From: UBA4416 sp964543545
GTDB taxonomy: Bacteria; Bacteroidota; Bacteroidia; B-17B0; Aurantibacillaceae
Direction of reading: 5' to 3'
DNA: 64,000 nucleotides
Assembly: GCA_964543545.1 (NCBI GenBank)
Contig: CAZIYT010000001.1
Coordinates: 806,001-870,000, forward strand
This document shows positions 42,077 through 52,042 of the stretch, one piece after another. Under the pieces are notes generated by a model, which worked only from the letters and a program-made list of their open reading frames with translations, made no database searches and was not told the DNA's origin. Each line of letters opens with the position of its first letter. Position 1 is the first letter of the stretch. The position numbers and the translations under genes were made by a program.

Positions 42077-43984
42077 ATGAAAAGAATACTAGTAGTGTTG
42101 ATTGTCATTTGCCAGTACAGCGGTTTTTCCCAGAATGTTGGTATAGGAACGAATAATCCTTTGTCGAAGTTGCATGTCGCAGGGACCATCCGCAGCGATA
42201 CCTTAATTTATGTGGGGCCGGGAGTCCGCACCTTATTTGCTACGCCCAACGGGCGAATCTATGATAGCCTCATCGTTCCTTCGGCGCTTAGCTGGGAGAT
42301 CAACGGAAACAATAATATCACAGCGGCCCAGTTCATGGGTACGACCAATGCCAACGACGTGATCTTTAAAACCAACAGCATCGAGCGGGCCAGGATCCTG
42401 GTCAACGGAAATGTGGGCATCGGCACAGCGGCTCCTCCCGTGCTCTTTAGCAACAGCACCCTGCATGCGGGAGATCAATCCGGGCTGGGAACGCAGGTGG
42501 CGCGTGGCATGGACTGGAATGCCAATGCCCTGGGCTATGTGGCCAGCTTTTATAACTCGGGAGCAGTGGCAGGCGCCAGCGGTGCCTTGATCAAGATCAC
42601 GGACGCTACGGCAAATTCAAAAGTGCTGACGGTCAATTCAGGAGCCATTGGTACAGGCACTGATCTGTTGACGGTATTAGGCAATGGTTTTACAGGCATC
42701 CTGACCAATACGCCAAGCGAGGTCCTGGAGATCGCCAATAACGGGCAATTCTCCCTGAGAGCTGCCGCGGGAACAAGAGACCCGGGCGACATCTTATTCA
42801 AGAATGGTAACGGCACCAACAAAGCAAGGATCTATTCCAATCCTGGTCTTGACAAAGGCCTGATGTTCAACGGCGACGGCTCGCCCGGCGTGCATATGTA
42901 CATTGATTCTGTGGGACGTGTCGGGATTGGCAATACATCGCCTAATGCAAGGCTTGAGCTGACGGCTCCTACAACCAATGCTTCCGGCCTGCGCTTTACG
43001 AACCTTACTGCTGCTTCGCCGACGGTAGCTTCGAATGGGAAAGCCTTATCGGTGAATGCTACCGGCGATGTAATCCTGGTACCGGCCTCGGGGGGCAATG
43101 CCTGGGAGTTATTGGGAAATGCCGGAACAACCGCAGGCACCAATTTCCTCGGAACGACGGATGCGCAGGACATGGTATTTAAAACCAACAATACTGAAAA
43201 AATGAGGATCACCACAACCGGGCAGGTGGGAATAGGAACAGCCGCTCCGAATGCTTCGGCGGTGATGCAGATCGTATCGACCACGCAGGGCGTCATGTTC
43301 CCGACTATGAGCACAGCTCAGCGCCAGGCCATTGCAGCACCTGCTACAGGCTTAATGGTATATGATGCCACGGCCAATATCCTGATGAGCTATAACGGCA
43401 CGCGCTGGCAGGAAGTCGGCGGCGATCCGATCGGCAGCATTGAGGCCTTTCACAAGAGCATGGCGGGAACGCCTGTCCTGCCCTGGGGCTGGGTGGAATG
43501 CAACGGCCAGGTGCTCGCGGATCCGGAGTCTCCTTATAACGGACAAACCATTCCTTCTCTGAACGCCACCGGGAAATTCCTGCGTGGCTCAACGGTAAGC
43601 GGCACGATGCAAACGGAAGATGTGGGAGGGCATACTCATACAGGAACAACAGCAGCGAACGGGACCCACAACCACGGTGGCAGCACCGGCAGCGTGAACT
43701 CTAATAACGGCAGGGTTGTTCCATGGGACGATAACTTCGGAACGGACAAAATGGATGCGGCTAATACGGGACAACTCATCAATACGCCTGCGGGCGGCGG
43801 TGGCATTCCCTGGGATGGTCTTGCAACCGTAGGGAATTTCCTTACCACCATCGATCAGCTGGATCACACGCATGTGATTACGGCCGATGGCAACCACACT
43901 CATACCTTTACAACGAATGCCAATGGCGGTGTTGAAACCCGCCCGACGAATATGAGCGTGGTATGGATCATCCGGGTGAAATAA
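42077..43984 (+). CDS. Tail-fibre-like surface protein with collar-type tip (3 of 3)
   Basis: 635 residues. It shares the N-terminal module (VGIGTNNPLSKLHVAGTIRS) and the middle module (about residues 300-370) with the two preceding proteins but lacks the S74 domain. A short Lys-Met-Arg link (QVGIGTAAPNASAVMQIVST, QGVMFPTMSTAQRQAI) leads to a phage tail-collar-like tip (GSIEAFHKSMAGTPVLPWGW, ECNGQVL, ...SLNATGKFLRG) with His-rich loops GGHTHTG, GTHNHGG, DHTHVIT and GNHTHTF. HxH loops coordinate metal in trimeric phage fibre tips. Probably a metal-stabilised receptor-binding tip. Confidence 0.83.
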   Translation: MKRILVVLIVICQYSGFSQNVGIGTNNPLSKLHVAGTIRSDTLIYVGPGVRTLFATPNGRIYDSLIVPSALSWEINGNNNITAAQFMGTTNANDVIFKTNSIERARILVNGNVGIGTAAPPVLFSNSTLHAGDQSGLGTQVARGMDWNANALGYVASFYNSGAVAGASGALIKITDATANSKVLTVNSGAIGTGTDLLTVLGNGFTGILTNTPSEVLEIANNGQFSLRAAAGTRDPGDILFKNGNGTNKARIYSNPGLDKGLMFNGDGSPGVHMYIDSVGRVGIGNTSPNARLELTAPTTNASGLRFTNLTAASPTVASNGKALSVNATGDVILVPASGGNAWELLGNAGTTAGTNFLGTTDAQDMVFKTNNTEKMRITTTGQVGIGTAAPNASAVMQIVSTTQGVMFPTMSTAQRQAIAAPATGLMVYDATANILMSYNGTRWQEVGGDPIGSIEAFHKSMAGTPVLPWGWVECNGQVLADPESPYNGQTIPSLNATGKFLRGSTVSGTMQTEDVGGHTHTGTTAANGTHNHGGSTGSVNSNNGRVVPWDDNFGTDKMDAANTGQLINTPAGGGGIPWDGLATVGNFLTTIDQLDHTHVITADGNHTHTFTTNANGGVETRPTNMSVVWIIRVK

Positions 43985-44013
43985 GAAACAGAATGAATTG
44001 AAAAGAGCTTACC

Positions 44014-46326
44014 ATGAAAACATTCAAAAACAATACGGCGCACTACTTCACTGTTCTCTTCCTGCTGGCAGGACTTGGCAGGATGTATGCACAAAACGAG
44101 TTCTATAATAACGGCAGCGGCGTTACCGTTCAGAGCGGCGGGTTGATCACCGTGCAGGGCGAGGTGGTGAACACCAATGCCGGCGCCAATGTTGGCCTCA
44201 TCGGCAATTCCGGACTGATCACCTTTTCCGGAAACTGGACCAACAATTCCACCTCGGGAGCTTTGGTAGCCACAACCGGTACGGTGGAGATGACCGGTGC
44301 AAACCAGAACATTATGGGCAGCCAGCCGACGCGCTTCAACAACCTGAACCTCCTGGGTAGCGGCATGAAAACGCTGAATGTGAATACCTTTGTAGGCGGC
44401 ACCAACGGCGTCCTGGCCTTAGGGAGCAGACCGTTAGACCTGAACAGCAATACACTCATCGTCACGAATCCTGTCACAGGCGCTATCACCCGCGTCAGCG
44501 GCTACATCATCAGCGAAACGGCTCCTGTTCCGGGTTATGGCATCATCCAGTGGAACATCGGCAACACCGGGGCCGGAAGCTATGTATTTCCGTTTGGTTC
44601 CCTGGCCGCAAATTATATTCCGCTCACACTCGCTATCACGGCCGCAGGTGCGCAATCCACCACAGGAGCGATCAGCGCTTCTACCTATCCTACCAATACC
44701 GGCCTAGCCATCAACAACAGGCCTTTGCCAACGGGCGTCAACGATTTGAATAATAACTGCGGTACAGAGCACGCTCCGCGCATGCTGGACCGTTTCTGGG
44801 TAATCAATACCAGTAACTACAACACCAATCCTGTAGCCAACAAACAGTTTACCTACATCGAGAACGAGTGGGACCCTACAGGCGGCAGCACCAATACCAT
44901 CACGGAAAGCGATCTGCAGTCCTGGTACTATAATGCCGGCTGGACACACCTGGCAAGCACCAATAACAGCGGCACCAACAACCAGACCATTAACGGCAAT
45001 TCCAATTACGGCGTCTTCACGATAGGGGACTACAAGAAGCTCGATCTGCAGCTGATGGACGTGGATAGCGTGATCTGCTTCGGAGAAAGCAACGGGATAA
45101 TCACCTTCTCCTCCACGGTGGGCTATGGCTCGCCAACCTATTCTGTTAACGGCACGGCAACCACCAATACTGTGGTGAATACCCTGGCAGCAGGCATGTA
45201 CACGGTAACGGGCAGCGATGTGATGGGCTGTAAAGACACCATTAACAGCATCCGGGTAGATGAGCCTTTAAGGCTTGTCGGCGCTATTTCCTCCAACGAT
45301 TTTTCTATTTGCAGGAACGACATCATCACGCTTAGCTCTGTATTTTCCGGTGGTATCAAGCCTTACAGCGTAACCTGGAACACGGGTACGAATAATAGTG
45401 GTGTCACGAGCAATACCATCACACAGACGGAAACTCCTTTGGTGAGCAGCAGCTATTGGTTCGATATCAGGGATAACAACAACTGCGCGGCCCTGTCAAA
45501 TACCATCAACATCAATGTGAACCAGCTGCCGGTGGTTGATTTTGCCGCCAATCCTGTGGAAGGCTGCCAGCCTTTGCCAGTGAGTTTCACGAACCTTTCG
45601 GCATCGACGCCTTCTGTGGCTTCCTGGTACTGGACATTCGGTACGGGCATTGTTTCTACCGACGCTTCTCCTAACTATACCTACACCTTGCCCGGAACGT
45701 TCCAGGTAAGCCTGAAAGCCACATCCGACAGTGGGTGCGTGGCCAGCATCACGAAACCCAACTATATCCTGGTGCACCCCAAACCGAAAGCGAATTTCCA
45801 TTACACACCGGCGTCGGGCATCGATATCCTGAACCCCGAAGTCAGCTTTGTGAATACATCCAGCGGCCAGGATAATTCCTTCTGGAATTTTAACGACGGT
45901 TCCGCGGTGATTGCTGAAACCGACCCGACACACGTGTATGCCGATACCGGTGTTTACAACGTGAAACTGGTGGTTTCCACGATCTATAACTGTTTCGATA
46001 GTATCCTGATTCCTTTGAAGGTAAACGAAATTTCCACCCTGTATGTGCCGAATGCCTTTACACCGGATGGCAATTCACTGAACGACATCTTTGCTCCATC
46101 CGGTATCCAGCTCTATGATTACAAGATGATGATCTTCGATCGCTGGGGTGAGAAAATCTTCGAATCGGCTGTGCTGAATGAGGGCTGGGACGGCAAATAC
46201 CGCGGTACGCTTTGCAAGGAAGGTGTGTATGTCTACAAGATCGAATTCAAAGCGATCAACGGGGAGATCAAGCGCCGCACCCAAACCATGGTAGGCCACG
46301 TGACCCTTCTGCATATGGCCCGTTAA
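44014..46326 (+). CDS. Type IX-secreted PKD protein next to the fibre genes
   Basis: 770 residues with a signal peptide (ending GLGRMYAQ). The N-terminal half is beta-helical and Asn/Gly/Thr-rich (VQSGGLITVQGEVVNTNAGA). Then two SprB-like units, PKD domains (GCQPLPVSFTNLSASTPSV, WNFNDGSAVIAETDPTHVY) and the gliding-motility C-terminal domain (VPNAFTPDGNSLNDIFAPSG, MIFDRWGEKIFES, GVYVYKIEFKA). Follows the third fibre gene by 29 bases, so it is probably co-transcribed and may work at the surface with them. No terminator is obvious after it. Confidence 0.85.
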   Translation: MKTFKNNTAHYFTVLFLLAGLGRMYAQNEFYNNGSGVTVQSGGLITVQGEVVNTNAGANVGLIGNSGLITFSGNWTNNSTSGALVATTGTVEMTGANQNIMGSQPTRFNNLNLLGSGMKTLNVNTFVGGTNGVLALGSRPLDLNSNTLIVTNPVTGAITRVSGYIISETAPVPGYGIIQWNIGNTGAGSYVFPFGSLAANYIPLTLAITAAGAQSTTGAISASTYPTNTGLAINNRPLPTGVNDLNNNCGTEHAPRMLDRFWVINTSNYNTNPVANKQFTYIENEWDPTGGSTNTITESDLQSWYYNAGWTHLASTNNSGTNNQTINGNSNYGVFTIGDYKKLDLQLMDVDSVICFGESNGIITFSSTVGYGSPTYSVNGTATTNTVVNTLAAGMYTVTGSDVMGCKDTINSIRVDEPLRLVGAISSNDFSICRNDIITLSSVFSGGIKPYSVTWNTGTNNSGVTSNTITQTETPLVSSSYWFDIRDNNNCAALSNTININVNQLPVVDFAANPVEGCQPLPVSFTNLSASTPSVASWYWTFGTGIVSTDASPNYTYTLPGTFQVSLKATSDSGCVASITKPNYILVHPKPKANFHYTPASGIDILNPEVSFVNTSSGQDNSFWNFNDGSAVIAETDPTHVYADTGVYNVKLVVSTIYNCFDSILIPLKVNEISTLYVPNAFTPDGNSLNDIFAPSGIQLYDYKMMIFDRWGEKIFESAVLNEGWDGKYRGTLCKEGVYVYKIEFKAINGEIKRRTQTMVGHVTLLHMAR

Positions 46327-46377
46327 GACCTTTGACTTTTTTAGCAAAACAGCACAGGCATTCCGTTATAAAAATGC

Positions 46378-46385
46378 TAATTTTG
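46378..46385 (+). promoter_or_regulatory. -7 promoter element of hflX
   Basis: TAATTTTG matches TAnnTTTG and lies 17 bases before the hflX ATG (46403). No clear -33 element. Confidence 0.45.
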
Positions 46386-46402
46386 CGCTTTATCATGATT
46401 GA

Positions 46403-47602
46403 ATGAAGCCTGTCGCGAAATCTACGGAACAACAGATCCCACAAGCTGTCTTGATTGGAATTATCAACAAGCAGCAAAACGAATCACTTGCCTGGGAATA
46501 CCTGGATGAGCTGGCATTCCTCGCCCAGACCTATGGGGTGGAAACCAAAAAAGTATTTACACAAAAGCTTGAGCGGCCTGATAAAGCAACCTTTATCGGT
46601 AAGGGAAAACTGAATGATGTAAAAACCTTTATACAGGAAAACAACATCGGGGTGGTGATCTTCGATGATGAGCTCTCTCCTTCGCAACAGCGGAACCTGG
46701 AAAAGGAATTAAAGAAAAAGATCCTCGACCGTACCACCCTCATCCTCGAGATCTTCTCGCAGCGGGCGCAGACGGCTCATGCCAAGACACAGGTGCAGCT
46801 AGCGCAGTACCAGTACCTCCTGCCGCGCCTTACGGGGATGTGGACCCACCTGGAGAGGCAGCGTGGCGGAACCGGAACCCGCGGTGGTGCCGGTGAAAAG
46901 GAAATTGAAACGGATAGAAGGATTGCCCGCGACCGCATCGCCCAACTGAAGGAAGACCTGAAGATCATCGATAAGCAGATGGCTACGCAGCGCAAGAACC
47001 GCGGCGAGTTTGTGAGGGTAGCCCTGGTAGGCTATACCAACGTAGGGAAATCCACGATCATGAACATGATCAGCAAAAGCGAAGTGTTTGCAGAGAATAA
47101 GCTATTTGCGACACTCGATACGACGGTGAGAAAAGTAACCATTGAGAATTTATTTTTTCTCCTGAGCGATACCGTTGGCTTTATCCGGAAGCTCCCGACA
47201 CAACTGGTGGAGAGCTTCAAATCCACGTTGGATGAGCTTCGTGAGGCCGATGTGCTGCTGCACGTGGTGGATATTTCGCATCCTAATTTTGAGGATCATA
47301 TCGCGGTGGTACGCCAAACGCTCATTGACATTGGAGCCGGCGACAAGGAAACGATCCTGGTGTTTAATAAGATCGATGCTTTCAAATACGTGAAAAAAGA
47401 GGAGGATGACCTCACACCGATGACGCGGGAGAACCTCTCATTGGAAGAGTTGAAAAAGACCTGGATGAAAGACCTGCATCAGCAGGCGGTGTTCATCAGC
47501 GCGCAAAAGAAAAAGAACATCGAAGAGTTTAAAAAAACGGTGTACGAGGTGGTGAAGAAGATCCACGTGAAGCGCTTTCCGTATAATAATTTGTTTTACT
47601 AG
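46403..47602 (+). CDS. hflX: GTPase HflX
   Basis: Ribosome-associated GTPase that splits stalled ribosomes, especially after stress. 399 residues, normal length. An N-terminal HflX domain (TYGVETKKVFTQKLERPDKA, FIGKGKLNDVKTFI) and the Gly-rich GGTGTRGGAGEKEIETDRR loop precede the G domain: GYTNVGKST (P-loop), DTTVRK, SDTVGFIRKLPTQLVE (DTVG), VFNKIDAF (NKxD). Confidence 0.95.
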   Translation: MKPVAKSTEQQIPQAVLIGIINKQQNESLAWEYLDELAFLAQTYGVETKKVFTQKLERPDKATFIGKGKLNDVKTFIQENNIGVVIFDDELSPSQQRNLEKELKKKILDRTTLILEIFSQRAQTAHAKTQVQLAQYQYLLPRLTGMWTHLERQRGGTGTRGGAGEKEIETDRRIARDRIAQLKEDLKIIDKQMATQRKNRGEFVRVALVGYTNVGKSTIMNMISKSEVFAENKLFATLDTTVRKVTIENLFFLLSDTVGFIRKLPTQLVESFKSTLDELREADVLLHVVDISHPNFEDHIAVVRQTLIDIGAGDKETILVFNKIDAFKYVKKEEDDLTPMTRENLSLEELKKTWMKDLHQQAVFISAQKKKNIEEFKKTVYEVVKKIHVKRFPYNNLFY

Positions 47603-47653
47603 AAGTGGCTTTGATGCTTTGCGGAGCTCAACAATTCAGCTACTGTAGGATTG

Positions 47654-47721
47654 TTCAAGCCCGAAGGGCTTGAATATGCATAAATAAAAAAATTCTGCAT
47701 TTCAACCCTGAAGGGGTTGAA
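47654..47721. repeat. Two REP-like palindromes between hflX and the TlpA gene
   Basis: TTCAAGCCC/GGGCTTGAA (47654-47662, 47666-47674, 3-base loop) and TTCAACCC/GGGTTGAA (47701-47708, 47714-47721). The intervening 26 bases are A/T-rich. Such units occur in many Bacteroidota intergenic regions. Confidence 0.65.
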
Positions 47722-47744
47722 CAGTTCCACCGGAATCATGAAAA

Positions 47745-49013
47745 CTACTTCAATAAGGAGCTGATCAACTTTTCTGTTTTAATCACATAATCCTCATAGG
47801 CCTTTCCCGTGGCAGGGCCGTTGAATCCCGTATACACCGAAACCACTTTGTGCTCCTTGTTCAGGATCAGGGTTGTGGGAAACGCCATGATGCCGTTGAG
47901 GAAAGGCAGGCTTTGCGAGGCTTTGTCCTTACCGCTGAGGCCGGTAATCAGGATCTCATAGTTGACACCGAAACGCTCTTTGAGCCGTTTGATGTTATTC
48001 TTTGCTTTCTCCGGATCGCTGGTGCGCTCGTAGGCGAGGCCGATGATCTCTATCACATGCCGCTCGTGCCTTTCGGTCGTGGAGTCGAAGCGGGCAATCC
48101 CTTTCTGTGTGTATTTTTTGTAGAGCTGCGCCAGGTAAGCCGTTTCGTCCATGCAATTAGGGCACCAGCTCCCCATGATCTGCACGATCACCACTTTATT
48201 CTTATATTTGGCATCGCTCAGGCTAACGGTCTGGTCACTGCTGTTCTTGAAAGAAAAATTGATCACCTGGTTCGGGTCTTTGAGGTAGGTCAGCTTTTCC
48301 GCGTCTCGTAATTCGAAAACCTCGTTGCGTTTGCCCGTCCATGGCTCGCTCCAGCTGCTCCCGGAGTAGAACACCGCTTTATGAATGTCTGTGCCGTTGT
48401 TTTCCGCAATGAATAGAAAAGCATGAGAGCCGTCGAAGCAGGAAAGATACAAGGTGTTGTTATATTCCGTGCCTTCCAGGTAGCGGTAGTCGCCGGTTTC
48501 TGTACGGAAGGTGCCTTCTACAACCGTAGTCCCCGGCCGGTGTTTGAAAAGCCCGATCGCTTTGCTGCTATCGGCTGTTCCGGGGCTAAAGGTCACTTCC
48601 CATTTGCCATCGTAAAAGGCATGTGGCTTTTCGGGAGGAAAGGGAAAACGGTTCTTCCGGCCATAGCTTGCCGAAAAGGGGATAGTGTTATTGTCTTTTT
48701 TAGTATGATTGATCCAGACTCCCGTTAATAATGTATCACCCAATAGTTTTGTCCGGAACTCGGTATCGAATACAGGCATTTTGAAACTAAAGGAATCTTT
48801 GGCGAATGCTGTTTCAGTAACCGTAATGCGCTCTGCAGCATTGTGAATGATCAGTTGGGTGGCGCCGTTCAGGCGAACGACATCAAAGGTAAATGGCAGC
48901 TCCAGTTGCTTGTCTTTGTTTAGCAGGAGCACACCGCGCCATGCTCCGGCTTTCGGCTGTGCGGCTATCGACAAGCCGGCCATGACAAACAGCATTAAAA
49001 AAATCTTTGGCAT
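47745..49013 (-). CDS. TlpA-like thioredoxin-domain protein
   Basis: 422 residues with a signal peptide (MPKIFLMLFVMAGLSIAA). A beta-rich N-terminal half leads to a thioredoxin fold with VVIVQIMGSWCPNCMDETAY: the redox pair is WCPNC, as in Bacteroidota TlpA-like proteins; the cis-Pro is in FPTTLIL. Disulfide reductase or thiol transfer in the periplasm is inferred. It lies 49 bases downstream of the GH92 gene and may be the last gene of the glycan-degradation unit; a role there is not evident. Confidence 0.8.
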   Translation of the reverse strand: MPKIFLMLFVMAGLSIAAQPKAGAWRGVLLLNKDKQLELPFTFDVVRLNGATQLIIHNAAERITVTETAFAKDSFSFKMPVFDTEFRTKLLGDTLLTGVWINHTKKDNNTIPFSASYGRKNRFPFPPEKPHAFYDGKWEVTFSPGTADSSKAIGLFKHRPGTTVVEGTFRTETGDYRYLEGTEYNNTLYLSCFDGSHAFLFIAENNGTDIHKAVFYSGSSWSEPWTGKRNEVFELRDAEKLTYLKDPNQVINFSFKNSSDQTVSLSDAKYKNKVVIVQIMGSWCPNCMDETAYLAQLYKKYTQKGIARFDSTTERHERHVIEIIGLAYERTSDPEKAKNNIKRLKERFGVNYEILITGLSGKDKASQSLPFLNGIMAFPTTLILNKEHKVVSVYTGFNGPATGKAYEDYVIKTEKLISSLLK

Positions 49014-49062
49014 AAGTTACAGGTTTAAAGATAAACAGCCGGAGGTACGATTTGTTTTCGGC

Positions 49063-51987
49063 TTAGTGTACCTCCACTTCGTCCACAAAAATATAAGCAT
49101 TCCCGCCTTTGCCGAGGTGCCACTCAGGCAGCTTGCCGAAATTCACCGCTTTCACTTTTATATAACGGGCGTTCACTTTCACCGGGTTGTTGGCGGTGAA
49201 AGCACGTACCTGCACCGAGTAGTCGTCTGCAGCGATCCCATTCTCAAGGCTTCCGAAAGGCTTGAAATTTTTGCCGTCTTCCGAAATGAAGTACTCTACT
49301 TTTTTCGGGAAGATGATCCAGGCACGCGTATCCTGGAGATAGCCGGAAGTAATGGATTCGATCGCTTTGGATGCTCCAAAATCAATGATGCATTCAAAAT
49401 CCTGGCCCTGGTAGCCATGCCACTCTCCGCTTCGCCAGTTGGTGCTGCCGCGCTGCCCGTCAATGATGCCGCCGTCGCCACCGGCCGCATAGGCCTTATC
49501 GTATTTGCTGATCAGGGTTACTTTCCAGTTGTTCGGCTTTTCGTAGAGGTGACTAACGGTTACCGAGCTGCTGTCGTTTCCTTCGTAGGCAATGGCTTTC
49601 ACCGTAAGAGAAGTATCGCAACGGAAAGCAGCGCTATACAGCTTCGACCGCTTGTTCGGTATTTCCCCGTTAAGCGTATAGTATATTTTAGTTTGAGGTG
49701 ATACATCCCCCATACTGACCATGACACTGTTTGTAAACATGGCTGACGGCGTTTGGATCACTGGCGACACAACTAAGCTGGCAGCGTTGATGCGGGTGTG
49801 AGGGCGGAAGAACAGCGCCTTTCCCAGGGTGTTGCTGCTATCGGCTTTGTCCTGCATCACAAATTCCAGCTTCCCGTTTGTGATGATGTCCTCATGGGAG
49901 ATGACCAGGCGCTTCTGCTCTTTACCATTCAGGCTGAGCGAGCGGATGTACTGGAAGTGGTCTGATGGATTTTGCTTACTGATGGTAAAGGCGTGGGCGC
50001 TATCCGTATGGATTACGACTTTATCGAAGAGCGGGGAGCCGATGCTGTATTCCGGGATGCCCGGGCACACCTGGTAAAAGCCCATCGAGCTGAGGACATA
50101 CCAGGCGCTCATCTGCCCGCAGTCTTCATTACCGATCAGTCCGTCGGGATCGTTCTTATAAAATTCCGTCAGGATCTTGTACGTCTTTTCCTGTGTTTTG
50201 TAAGGCTTTCCTACAAAATTGTAAAGGTAGGCCATGTGATGGCTGGGCTCATTGCCGTGCGCATATTGCCCGATGAGACCGGTAATATCGGATTGTTCGC
50301 GGCCCAGCGTTTTGGAGCTGGCTGAGAAAAGCTCATCCAGTTTTTTATCCATTCCTTTATTGCCGCCCATCAGGCGCATCAGCCCATCCATGTCCTGGGG
50401 CACAAAGAAGGTATATTGCCAGGAGTTGGCTTCGGTAAAGTGGTTGTTTACTTCCCTTGCCTCGAAAGGTGAAAGCCAGTCGCCATTCTTGCGGGGCCGT
50501 ACAAAGCCTACTTTTTTATCAAAGATGTTTTTATAGGCCTGCGCCCGTTTGGAATACAGGAGGTAATCGGATTTTTTATTCAGGCGCCTGGCCACTTCGC
50601 CCACACACCAGTTGTCGTAAGCATATTCAAGCGTTTTGGAAACACTCTCCGACTCATCACCGACTTCCAGGTAATAGTTGGCATTGAATACCGGGATGCT
50701 GTAGCCATTATAGTTGGAGGCCGCCTTCATAGACTCGTATGCCAATACGGTATCGAAGCCGCCGATATTCTTGGCAAACACATCGGCCATCACCGATACG
50801 CTGTGGAAGCCGATCATGCAATCCGTTTCGTTGGCAGAGAGCTCCCACATCGGCAGGCGCTTGCTCTCGTCGTACTGGTGCAAAAAGGTATTGATGAAAT
50901 CAACGGTCCGTTTTTTCTCGATGATGCTCATGAGCGGGTGCAGCCCGCGAAAGGTATCCCATAAGGAGAACACGGTGTAAGGCGTAAAGCCGCTGGCCTG
51001 GTGGATCTTCTGATCGCGGCCACGGTAGCGCCCGTCCACGTCGCTGGCTACGGAAGGGTGGATCATGGTATGGTAGAGCGCCGTATAAAATAAAGAAAGC
51101 TTGTTTTTATCGCTGGTGGTGATTTCTATTTTCGAGAGCTGTTTCTCCCAGGCTTTTTCAGCATCGGATTTGTACAAATCAAAATCCCAGTGTGTGGCCT
51201 CGCTGTTCAGGTTCCTGGCGGCGCCGGCCGCATCGGTTTGCGAGATGCCTACTTTCACGATCAGCGGCTTGCCATCGCTCAGGTCGAAGCTGAACTGGGC
51301 GCCTTCGGCCTGTTCCTCTTCACCGGCTTTTTTGTTTTGTTTCTTAAAGACCTTCACGCTCTTATCCTTTAAAGGCTTGCTGAACTTCATCATGAAGTAC
51401 ACATGTTGTTCCCTGGCCCAGGCCTCACTCACGCGGTAGCCAATTACAGTAACACTGTCCACCACCTTGAGGTTTGAGCTTAGCGTCTTGTCGCGGTGCA
51501 GCAGGTCGAGCATGATATGGCCATTTGTGCCTTTCGGAAAAGTATAGCGGTGAATGCCTACGCGGGTGGTGGCCGTCAGCTCGGCCTTGATGTTGTTGTG
51601 AAGCTGAACGGAGTAGTAGCCCGCAGAAGCACTTTCTTTGCTGTGTGAAAATTTCGTGGCGTAGCTTTTCTTCGCCAGGTCGCTTTCCGCCAGTGTCGGC
51701 ATGACCAGGATATCACCATAGTCGCTCACGCCGGTGCCGTTGAGGTGCGTATGGGAAAAGCCATAGATCAGCGAATCGGTGTAATAGTATCCGCCGCAGC
51801 CTTCCCAGCTTCCGTCGATGCGCGTGTCGGGGCTTAGCTGCACCATGCCGAAAGGCAGCACAGCTCCCGGAAAGGTATGGCCTGTGCCACCCGTACCGAT
51901 AAAGGGATTCACGTAGGAGGTATAATTGGTTTGAGCTACCAGGGAGGAAGCGGAGAGCAACAAAAAGGGGAGGAGGCGTTTTATCAT
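49063..51987 (-). CDS. GH92 alpha-mannosidase
   Basis: 974 residues with a signal peptide (ending SSLVAQ). GH92 motifs: PFIGTGGTGHTFPGAVLPFG, DGSWEGCGGYYYTDSLIYGF, SHTHLNGTGVSDYGD, and the catalytic-half block GNEPSHHMAYLYNFVGKP, GNEDCGQMSAWYVLSSMGFY. At the C-terminus are a chitobiase/hexosaminidase-type Fn3 module (QTKIYYTLNGEIPNKRSK) and an F5/8-discoidin-like carbohydrate-binding domain (INSTNWRSGEW-type, WHGYQGQDFECIIDFGAS). GH92 enzymes are calcium-dependent exo-alpha-mannosidases acting on high-mannose or yeast-type glycans. The linkage specificity cannot be read here. Confidence 0.92.
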   Translation of the reverse strand: MIKRLLPFLLLSASSLVAQTNYTSYVNPFIGTGGTGHTFPGAVLPFGMVQLSPDTRIDGSWEGCGGYYYTDSLIYGFSHTHLNGTGVSDYGDILVMPTLAESDLAKKSYATKFSHSKESASAGYYSVQLHNNIKAELTATTRVGIHRYTFPKGTNGHIMLDLLHRDKTLSSNLKVVDSVTVIGYRVSEAWAREQHVYFMMKFSKPLKDKSVKVFKKQNKKAGEEEQAEGAQFSFDLSDGKPLIVKVGISQTDAAGAARNLNSEATHWDFDLYKSDAEKAWEKQLSKIEITTSDKNKLSLFYTALYHTMIHPSVASDVDGRYRGRDQKIHQASGFTPYTVFSLWDTFRGLHPLMSIIEKKRTVDFINTFLHQYDESKRLPMWELSANETDCMIGFHSVSVMADVFAKNIGGFDTVLAYESMKAASNYNGYSIPVFNANYYLEVGDESESVSKTLEYAYDNWCVGEVARRLNKKSDYLLYSKRAQAYKNIFDKKVGFVRPRKNGDWLSPFEAREVNNHFTEANSWQYTFFVPQDMDGLMRLMGGNKGMDKKLDELFSASSKTLGREQSDITGLIGQYAHGNEPSHHMAYLYNFVGKPYKTQEKTYKILTEFYKNDPDGLIGNEDCGQMSAWYVLSSMGFYQVCPGIPEYSIGSPLFDKVVIHTDSAHAFTISKQNPSDHFQYIRSLSLNGKEQKRLVISHEDIITNGKLEFVMQDKADSSNTLGKALFFRPHTRINAASLVVSPVIQTPSAMFTNSVMVSMGDVSPQTKIYYTLNGEIPNKRSKLYSAAFRCDTSLTVKAIAYEGNDSSSVTVSHLYEKPNNWKVTLISKYDKAYAAGGDGGIIDGQRGSTNWRSGEWHGYQGQDFECIIDFGASKAIESITSGYLQDTRAWIIFPKKVEYFISEDGKNFKPFGSLENGIAADDYSVQVRAFTANNPVKVNARYIKVKAVNFGKLPEWHLGKGGNAYIFVDEVEVH

Positions 51988-52042
51988 CAGATGGTCTTTA
52001 TTAAGATTGGGGCAATGATTTGATAAGATTAAAAATACCGAA

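Noticed and set aside
37575..43984. Prophage tail region
   Set aside because: No terminase, capsid, tail-tube or lysis genes; each protein has a signal peptide, which phage fibres lack.
48847..49701. 284-residue plus-strand frame over the TlpA/GH92 junction
   Set aside because: Opposite strand to two genes with clear motifs and no protein family features of its own.
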